NCBI RefSeq assembly: GCF_036373705.1
Contig: NC_089855.1
Span: 9,172,219-9,236,218, forward strand
Direction: 5' to 3'
DNA: 64,000 bases
Source of the DNA: Amia ocellicauda
Taxonomy: Eukaryota; Chordata; Actinopteri; Amiiformes; Amiidae
Part shown: one piece after another, positions 39,201 through 64,000 of the stretch
Numbering within the stretch: position 1 is the stretch's first letter
Layout of the letters: every line of letters starts with the position of its first letter
Notes under the pieces: model-generated
Seen by the model: the letters and a program-made list of their open reading frames with translations, nothing else
Database searches by the model: none
Told to the model about the DNA's origin: nothing
Translations under genes and position numbers: made by a program

Positions 39201-41116
39201 AGGCCGACCGCAGGCTCCAGGGAAAGCGACTGAACCGTCCCTTGAGTCCTGTTGCCTCAGGATGTGACTGAGCTTCCTGTGCTCTGTTCTTTCTCCCTCC
39301 TCTCCCTTAGCTGCGGGCGAATGCTCTGATCAAGCGGGGCAGTATGTACATGCAGCAGCAGCAGCCCCAGCTGTCCACACAGGACTTCAACCTGGCAGCT
39401 GAGATCGACCCACACAATGCCGACGTCTACCACCACCGCGGACAGGTACTGACTCTATGACACCGCGGCCCCAACTCCCTCGCACACGGACGCCCTGACT
39501 GACACTCTGGCACGGTAGAAGGACGTGCCACGGAATTTGTCTCCGTGTCCCTGATTTGTGTCTGTCCGTCCCCCCGCAGCTGAAGATCCTGCTGGACCAG
39601 GTGGAGGAGGCGGTGGGCGACTTTGACGAGTGTATCCGGCTGCGTCCCGACTCCGCGCTGGCCCAGGCCCAGAAGTGCTTTGCCCTGGTGAGCTGAGAGC
39701 GCACTGCCCCCCGAATGTACTGTCCAACAGCTGTGTGTCTCCTGTCTGTCTGTGCCGTCCGTCCGTCTGTGTGCCTGTGGTTCACTCTGTGCTGCGGCTT
39801 TTGTCCCCAGTACCGACAGGCCTACACCGGGAACAACCCCTCCCAGGTGCAGACCGCCATGTCTGGCTTCGAGGACGTCATCCGCCGATTCCCCAAGTGC
39901 GCTGAGGGCTACGCTCTGTACGCACAGGTATGCCCCCGTCTGAGCACCCCTTACACCGTCCCCACATACCTGTGATTGATGTGGGCCCACATGGGCTGAA
40001 GCTTTAATAAATTCCACAGTGCACTGAAAGAATTGAAGACCTACATTGGGAACCTGTAACCTGAATCTCTCTCTCGCTGTCTCTCTCTCTGACCTGCAGG
40101 CTCTGACAGACCAGCAGCAGTTTGGGAAGGCTGATGAAATGTACGACAAGTGCATTGACCTGGAGCCGGACAATGCTACCACATACGTACACAAAGGGTG
40201 AGCCCCGTCTGTGTGTGTGTTTCGGTCTCTGTGTGTCTCTCTGTCTGTGCCTGTCTCTGCATCTCCGTCTCATTCTGTGCGTGTCCTCTGACCCTAAGAC
40301 CTGATCTCTCCGTGTCTCCAGGCTGCTACAGCTGCAGTGGAAGCAGGACCTGGACAAAGGCCTGGAGCTCATCAGCAAGGCCATCGAGATCGACAACAAG
40401 TGCGACTTCGCCTACGAGACCATGGGCACCATCGAGGTGCAGAGGTGAGAACTTCATCCTCCCCCGAGACGCCCCTCTCTGCGCAGAGCAGTGAGCACCC
40501 CCCACCCAAGCGAGCCACTTGCCAGGCTTCCTGTACTGTATGTAGGTAAATAGCCTGCTGTACTGCAGTCTGGGGCCGCACCCTCGCTTGGAATGATGCA
40601 CCGCAGCACGACCTTCAGTTTGTGTCCTGTACGCAAGAGTCCAGCTCATTTTAATGTGCCAGGGTGCAGTAGCACTGGGACACTGCTCTCCTGCGGTATT
40701 TGCATCAGGAACGCAGCCTCTCTGCTTCGTCTGTGGACCCAGCGCTACTTGTTGGCCACTAAGAGGAGTTTCTGATGTGACACTGTAAGCTGTGAAGCCT
40801 CCTGCCAGTCTAATAAATGCATCTTTCCCTCTCTTCTTCCCTCTTTCCTCTCTCCCATCCTTTCATGCCCTACCCCTGTCCTCCCATCTCTCATGTCCTC
40901 CTTCCTCTCTGGCTCCTCTGTCCCTCCCTCTCTCTTTCTCCCCCCAATCGCTCTCTTCGCAGGGGTAACCTGGACAAGGCCATCGACATGTTCAACAAGG
41001 CCATCAACCTGGCCAAGTCGGAGATGGAGATGGCCCACCTGTACTCCCTGTGCGACGCCGCTTACGCCCAGACGGAGGTGGCCAAGAAATACGGGCTGAA
41101 GCCCCCGACACTGTAA
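30282..41116 (+). CDS. tomm70: TOMM70, mitochondrial import receptor, complete
   Basis: The twelve exons are 30282-30536, 34791-34964, 35100-35226, 35516-35625, 35772-35920, 36168-36375, 39311-39445, 39580-39687, 39811-39927, 40100-40197, 40322-40444 and 40963-41116. All have GT-AG introns with consistent phase. They encode 585 aa, or 584 from the second ATG at 30285, which has the better context (A at -3, G at +4) and gives the vertebrate start MAASKPVE. Residues 18-38 are the outer-membrane anchor (WQLALLVGTPLVLGAGAVYLW in part). The rest is a TPR solenoid facing the cytosol. TPRs 1-3, starting near AKNKGNKYFKAGKYEQAI, form the Hsp70/Hsp90 clamp, and the later TPRs bind carrier preproteins. 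The C-terminus KKYGLKPPTL is that of the family. Human TOMM70 is 608 aa; the difference is mainly a missing Gly/Ala-rich stretch after residue 8. Confidence 0.97.
31297..32355. mobile_element. hAT-like element in TOMM70 intron 1, perfect TSD
   Basis: A 1059-bp segment is bounded by TAGGGAATCCAATCCTGGGA on the left and, reverse-complemented, TAGGGAATGCAAACCCGGGA on the right. It is flanked on both sides by the identical octamer ATCAGAAT. An 8-bp duplication and TAGGG ends fit the hAT superfamily. No transposase frame is recognisable, so it is non-autonomous. The perfect duplication argues for a fairly recent insertion. Confidence 0.88.
36398..36652. repeat. Minisatellite, eight 30-38-bp units, TOMM70 intron 6
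   Basis: Eight units each contain GTCCGTCTCTCTCGGCGCTC followed by a (TC)n run of variable length. The array starts about 20 bases after the exon 6 donor at 36375 and ends directly at a LINE 3' end. Unit length changes mainly through the TC run. It is open in several frames by chance, giving a periodic Arg/Ser/Leu peptide that is not a gene. Confidence 0.93.
36653..38615 (-). mobile_element. I/Nimb-like LINE, 3' half, in TOMM70 intron 6
   Basis: Read on the minus strand, 38615 to about 37960 encodes reverse transcriptase. The motifs are GKIFACFIDFKKAFDSIWH, QGRGVRQG, the catalytic FLLYADDLALLLP, and WALTVNLDKTRVIVFQKK. Downstream come YLGLTLSASGSFNQA and further broken frames. The 3' end on plus reads TTCAATTCAATGTAGGCTTTATTGGCATGG, a tail common in fish LINEs of this kind. 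It is 5'-truncated, with several frameshifts. The clade name is my best recollection; RT identity is certain. Confidence 0.8.
38693..39290 (-). mobile_element. Second LINE 3' end of the same kind, TOMM70 intron 6
   Basis: On plus it starts with CAATTCAATTCAAATTC and TTTATTGGCATGACC, the same kind of 3' tail as at 36653. The minus-strand frame at 39201-38971 has QDTETDSLSCPKYTQIRETY and ends CHSLRDSV, typical of the C-terminus of these LINEs. It ends a few dozen bases before TOMM70 exon 7 (39311). Confidence 0.75.
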
Positions 41117-42475
41117 CCCCTCCCCACCCACCCTCCAACCACCCCCCAGTCTGCCCCACCCCCCCACCCCGGCCCCCTTCCACTACTGAGCCTGGCCCTG
41201 ACATCTACTACTACTAACCTGCTCCTCTTTTTTTTTTGGGTGGAATACGATGTTGAACGCAGACAGGGGAGGGGGGACACAGTCATATGAGCTGTTTCTG
41301 TATTCTCGTGCGTCTTGTTGATGTTGGTTCTGCCGTGTGAGTGTGTTCAGAGAGCGAGTGTGTGTTCAGGAGGCTTATGGCAACGTCCGCGTTCACAGTT
41401 CAGTGCTGAGCCTCTTACCTGTGTCCCCCGACTCCCTGTCCCCATCTCCCAGCCCTGCCTAATCCCCCTGGCTAACCCTGGCCCAGTTAGGTCACATGAC
41501 ACACAACCCCACAGTCAGGAGACGTGATGGGGAGGGCTGTCCTAAGATCCCGCCCTATGGAGCTCCGACTCACATCCAAACACAGAGCCAAGACCCAGAA
41601 ACCCCCTGCCCCCCTCCACCCCTTTCCCTCTCCAGCCTGCCCCCGGTGTCAGAGAGCTCCACCATACCAGTGGGGGCCTTTGTAGAGCCGCCCAATATCC
41701 TGTCTTCCTATAGAGTGAACGCTCCCCACAGTGTCACAAAACCCGAACGGTGCTGTTCATCCACACAAACACGCACACGCACGTCGGGAGGAGCCTTTTC
41801 TGCATTTGAATGTAAACACTAATTCACGGATCAATAACAGAAAGACAAGCCGCTAAATTAGTGTCCGGGCGCCCCTGTCTCAAAACCCCCCTTTTTAATC
41901 TGCTAGTTTTATTTGTAGAATGACCATGACCACTTGCTTGCTTACTGTGAAACAAGACCACAACAATACTAAAAATAGTTTCCGCGCACAGTGTTGGCTC
42001 ATCTGGGAGGGGGGGGGGGGGGGCAATAGGTCAGGTGCTCAAGGTACTTTTGCCCCAGGAGGCGGAGGCGATGCACGGATTCTACAGTCCAACGTACTGT
42101 GCGCGGCTAGCCGGGTCTGGGCCTTCATTAGCTACTCACACGCAGATGAGCTGTCTGTTCGAATGTCCTGCCGGTCTGTTCTGTCTGACCGTCCCCCCTA
42201 CACACACACCCTCTGATACTTGTGAAGTGATGTGGAGGCACCACAGAGCTGGAAACTGTTTTAGTCAATTACAAGTAAAATAATATGAATGATAATTGTA
42301 TTAATGTGTAATGTTCTCCTGGATTCGGGAAACGCGCGTGGGAAAAGTGGGCTTTAAAATGAAAAACAGGCAGTACAGTTTATTTTTTTGTTACTTTATT
42401 TTAGGTTTTCTTTTTATATTCTGTACAGCATGTGTGGAATTTTCTTTATAAATAAATGTTAATATAATTCTAGTG
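41117..42475 (+). other. TOMM70 3' UTR, proximal
   Basis: Non-coding sequence follows the TAA stop. It ends at an AATAAA at 42451-42456 preceded by TATA-rich sequence, so cleavage is expected at about 42470. A G-run of about 14 bases lies near 42009. No other coding exon was found in it. Confidence 0.6.
42451..42456 (+). terminator. Proximal polyadenylation signal for TOMM70
   Basis: AATAAA lies 1335 bases after the stop codon, in an AT-rich context and followed by T-rich sequence. The use of this site is inferred. Confidence 0.55.
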
Positions 42476-42479
42476 CTGT

Positions 42480-42497
42480 AACCCTGTTCGACCATCC

Positions 42498-42528
<31 letters not shown>

Positions 42529-45500
42529 AATTTTGTTGGTCAGAGCTGGCCTTCACCCCGGAGACTCAGTCCAGTTCTAGAAGATTAGGACATTTTATTT
42601 CCTTTCTGGTTGTTTCTCCATTGTTTGTGTTCTGAGGAAACTGCAAAAAGGGGGGGAAGAAGAAACCATTAAAGTTTATTTTTAAAATGTGCTTTTTATT
42701 TTTTTTATATGCATTGTAGCTTTGGGGAATAGTCAGAGGCATGGGCTTCGACTGGCAAGCAGGAGAATAGGGTAATGAGTTTCTGCCACGTTCTGCAGAC
42801 GATTCTAGACACGCCCACCCCGGGGACAGGGCAGGCAGAGCAGAGAAGACGACGGTCGGCCACGACGGATGCACGATGGCATCGGACCGTGCAGAGTGGC
42901 GTTTGTCGGTCGAGCAGTGGAAAGTTGTACTGAAAGGGTAGTGTTGGACCTGCAGAGAGGAGGAGTTTGTTGTATGCGTGATCTCAGACGCTCTTTTGAT
43001 GTGTGAAGTGTCATGTCATTAGCCCTGCAGATGAGGGCTTTAACTGCTCATACACACGCATACATACACACACACTTACTCATTCAGCTGCCTGCATCTC
43101 TTGAAAATTCCCTGTCAATTGTATGACGAGCTGCCCTTTCCAGAGGGCAGGTGTGTAAAGATCAGCCTTGTGTGCCACTGCTGCCTGTGCAGGCTTTTGC
43201 CACGTCTGTTCTGCAGGCTGCAGTTGGCCACCTCCATCGATAAGACGCGGCTGCAGTCGAGTCTGTTAATGTGGACGTGCGTGTGGCTCCTGCCTGGAGT
43301 GGGGAAGTGAGAGCCAGGGGCTGAAGTTATGAGTCCATTATTTCCAGGAGTGTTTGTATATTAAGCTGTATTTGAAAGGTTTGGACTGAAAAAGTGTGCA
43401 GGGATCCAATCAGGACAAGAGACGGGTGACTTAACTGAGGCACGGGGAACAGCAGCTGATGATCAGAGACTAGAGGCTGTACGAGGCTATTAAAGAGACT
43501 AGTTTTGTGCCCGAGCGTGCCATTGTGCGCCGTTATGGCATGGAACAGATTGGATGCAATTTGTGGTGTTTTGGCAGTGGCAATACCATTTGAGGAGGGT
43601 TAGTTTCATTGTTACATATCAGTTTGTGCTTAACATTAAAATGCTTTTTTGGAAAGTAAATACAGCATCTACATAACCTCTGGGCACTGTAAAGGGGTTA
43701 CAAACAAATTAATGACTGGTTGCCTCTAAAGATAAAGGGCTGGCACTTGCAGGATTGTATTTCTAAGGCTTCTTTCAATGCTGAGCTGAAGGATCGAAAA
43801 GGTCAAAATGATGAGTCTGTTAGAGATCAGCTCAAGTTGTTAAATGGTTATTGTTAAAGTATACCATTTCAAAAATGTATTGTGATCAAACTAAATATTT
43901 CTCACACAAATTGTCAATGGAAACTTAATTTGCCAAGTTCCCCCCAATCTGTTGGTCACGATACAGTTTTGAAATTGTCTACTTTTTTAATAACCCTGCA
44001 TTATAAACAGAAAATAACAGCCAATGGGTGGAATCCATTCCTGTGACGATTGGCGTGAGTGTGTGGTCATCTGTGGGCGGGGGGGTGGGTGTGACCTGTT
44101 TACTGCTGGTTTTCTAGACAGCGGTGTGTATGTTATAGTCTCTCACTGAGCTCTGTCTGAGGCACCTTCCAATCTAACTAACTCTCCCAAGGACGTCTAT
44201 CTCGAAGTCAGTGAGCTATCAGTGAGCTCTGGGGTGCAGCGCTGCACAGAGAGCTTCTGTCCCAAAACTTTTGAGGGATGGGCATCTATTGAGGTTTGAC
44301 ACTACTGTGCTAGGCCCAGTGCAGGATTCGATACCAGTGGGCACAAGGGTAATAGCGGTACAATGAAGTCACTTATTAGCTCTGGAAATTAAGAGTTTGA
44401 AAAGGAGGAACCCCCCCCCGCCTTCCTCGCCGTGGTGCTCCCACACTGGAGACGGGCACCCCGGGCTGGACATCCACAGCGGCCACTCCACACTGCGGTT
44501 GTCTGCACAGCCCACCTGTAACTGTGTGTGCAAGAGGACGGCTGCCAGGATGACAGCGGTGACCCACGAGCTTCCTTGACCCAAGCACACCTCATGGCCG
44601 AGCCGGTGTTTCTGGGATGTCTGGGCACTCGACACTATCTGGGACGAGGGGAATTGTGGCTGCAGATCATATTTAAGGTGTTTTGTTTTAATCAGAATTG
44701 GGATTTGTTTACAAGGATATGAAACCTGCTAGGAGCAGATTACAGTGTGTGCTCAGATTACTAGTGTGGTTTCTGGGGAAAAAACCAAAGGGGTCGTTTC
44801 ACATGTGGCATGGAGAGCCCTCCGGCTGGGGGCAAATGGGGTGTGGGTTTATTTCATTTTAGTCAACCTTTGCCCTGGAAATCACGTTGTGGAGATTCTG
44901 GAGAAGAATGCATGCTCTGCTCTTCTGTCATTCCTCTTGTTGGACTGTTGGCTGTTGCTACCAATTGCACTGAAAAAAGAATTCATGAGAAAAAAAGAAT
45001 CTGGACTTTGTTTTTGATTTTGTAAATGGATTGTAACAATGTACATTCACCAAATAAAACCATGTTAAGACTGATGAATTGTGTGGTAGTTTTAATGTTG
45101 TGCTCCTTTAGCTATAAGACACATCCAGAGAGCACTTTCCTGGTTTGACATACAAGTCCTCTCTGTCCACCAAAGTCTTGCCCTATTCTTCCAAATTCAG
45201 TGCTTGAGCCCCCCCTCCAGATGGTGTCATATCTCTCTTGAAAACATCACCTGTCTTATACCTTTGGAAAGAGTACAGACTGCTTCACTTAAGTTCAATT
45301 AACCAATTTAGAGGCAAAGAAAAAAACAAATGTCTGCCCTACAGGGCCAGATTTAGCCTTTGGAGACACCTGTATTTATTTGTATTGCTGTTTGATGTGC
45401 GTAATAAAGAAGATTAGTGATAGTTTGGTTTTAAGATTCTAGAGGGTAGTTTTTGTTGTTTATATCTGTCAATTAGGATTAAACATTTTAAATAGTTTTT

Positions 45501-46227
45501 GAAGTCCCTCTTTTAATAAAGGTGACGTTAAACCTTTTCATTTTTAGTCATTGGTTAGCTATCCCTTTATTTAAATGCAGGCATGTTTTTGTGACTACAT
45601 TATACTTGACCATATTCTTACCACGCCACACCACAGTCCACTATCATATTTTACCATGTTTTTACAATGGGACACTGTACCTCATCATGATTTTACCGTG
45701 TTTATGGTAGAATTTTTCCATTGTTTTAACATTTTTCTACCAAGCTTTTACTATGTGGTTACCATGATTTGATCATGATCTGACCACGATTAAACACGTT
45801 TTTACCAATTTGTAAACATCTGAATGTGTTTTAGCTCAGTTAAAATTCTAGGTCCACTTTCATAAAATATCTCTGTTGAGAAAATGTTGATATTCGAGCG
45901 TTAGTGATTATTATTTTGGGCAAGATGCAAACAATAAACCTTTAAAACTGACATTAAAGCCAATGCATGTATAGGACTTTGAAGACTGCATCTGAGTTCT
46001 TCACAGGGCATCCAAGCCTTTCTGTGGTCAGTCAAAGAAAATCAGAAACGGATCCAGGGAAGTGGAAAGTATTTGTTAAAGCACGCAGGTTCATGCCAAT
46101 GATGAAGGAGCTGTTTGATATAAACTATATATGATAACTATAGCTTTGAGTGCAGTAAAGCATTATTAACTATCACTATTGTTTAAGTGGTAGTAGGCTC
46201 ATTATATTACAATAATAATTTCAACAA
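42480..46227. other. TOMM70-TBC1D23 spacer or distal 3' UTR
   Basis: No coding exon was recognised on either strand. Poly-T runs occur near 42500-42525. A second strong polyadenylation context is at 45053-45058. In human, NIT2 lies between TBC1D23 and TOMM70; I looked for nitrilase-like motifs here and saw none. Confidence 0.5.
45053..45058 (+). terminator. Candidate distal polyadenylation signal
   Basis: AATAAA occurs within CACCAAATAAAACCATG, followed 20-40 bases later by GT-rich TGTGTGGTAGTTTTAATGTTG. This is a textbook cleavage context on the plus strand with no other plus-strand gene to serve. It could extend the TOMM70 3' UTR to about 3.9 kb. Confidence 0.4.
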
Positions 46228-46315
46228 GTGCCATTGCCAAGCACCATCTTTGCGGCTGTGGCTTCGCGACATAGCGCTGGCATTTACGGCAGCTCTGACG
46301 TGGACGTCAACAGCA
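46228..46315 (+). promoter_or_regulatory. TBC1D23 5' UTR and promoter region
   Basis: GC-rich sequence immediately precedes the start codon and continues downstream to about 46700 as a CpG-rich island. A YY1-like motif in reverse (CCATCTTTGCGGC) lies at about 46240. No TATA box is visible, consistent with a housekeeping promoter. The transcription start cannot be placed from the sequence. Confidence 0.45.

Positions 46316-64000
<17,685 letters not shown>

Noticed and set aside
39427-40194. A 255-codon open frame on the minus strand
   Set aside because: It runs antisense across several well-supported TOMM70 exons and introns, has no domain, and reflects GC-rich codon bias of the sense strand.
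42480-46227. Search for NIT2 between TOMM70 and TBC1D23
   Set aside because: No nitrilase Glu-Lys-Cys motifs or plausible exons were seen on either strand.

Overview
The window is vertebrate nuclear DNA, most likely from a ray-finned fish. The evidence is split genes with GT-AG introns, CA/GT microsatellites, and a mixed repeat load of CR1-like, L2-like and I/Nimb-like LINEs plus several hAT and Tc1/mariner DNA transposons. CR1-like copies alongside fish-type L2 and Tc1 repeats make a holostean, sturgeon-like or early-branching teleost plausible, but the species cannot be fixed from the sequence. I see no bacterial, viral or CRISPR features.

Four protein-coding loci were reconstructed exon by exon from reading frame, splice sites and remembered vertebrate homologues. 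On the minus strand lie TMEM45 (2303-4086, five coding exons, 275 aa, with a probable non-coding first exon and promoter near 8.3-8.8 kb) and an LNP1 locus (10495-18607). On the plus strand lie TOMM70 (30282-41116, twelve exons, complete, 584-585 aa) and TBC1D23 (from 46316, sixteen exons to the window edge, first 550 aa, C-terminus missing). The set is that of human 3q12.2. LNP1 and TOMM70 stand head to head as in human. Relative to my memory of the human order, TBC1D23 is inverted and NIT2 is absent from its expected place.

The most interesting observation is at LNP1. The two exons homologous to LNP1 are followed, on the same strand and in the same splice phase, by two exons encoding a complete C-terminal RING-H2 domain and stop codon. 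Joined, all four exons give one 199-aa frame: an LNP1-like N-terminus fused to a DZIP3/TTC3-like RING, which would be a candidate ubiquitin ligase.

The rest is dominated by mobile DNA. Two 1221-bp Tc1/mariner copies (47912-49132 and 54406-55626) differ at only about seven positions. One encodes an intact 346-aa transposase with DD36E spacing (Incomer-type). hAT-like elements with 8-bp target duplications sit in TOMM70 intron 1, TBC1D23 intron 1 and TBC1D23 intron 9. A CR1-like LINE at about 23.9-27.9 kb is itself interrupted by a hAT-type element and an L2 fragment. Two minus-strand LINE tails and a minisatellite fill TOMM70 intron 6.

Functionally, TOMM70 is a mitochondrial import receptor, TBC1D23 a Golgi vesicle-tethering adaptor and TMEM45 a multi-pass membrane protein. 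They share ancestral neighbourhood rather than a pathway. All homology statements are from recognition of the translated sequence; no database search was run.
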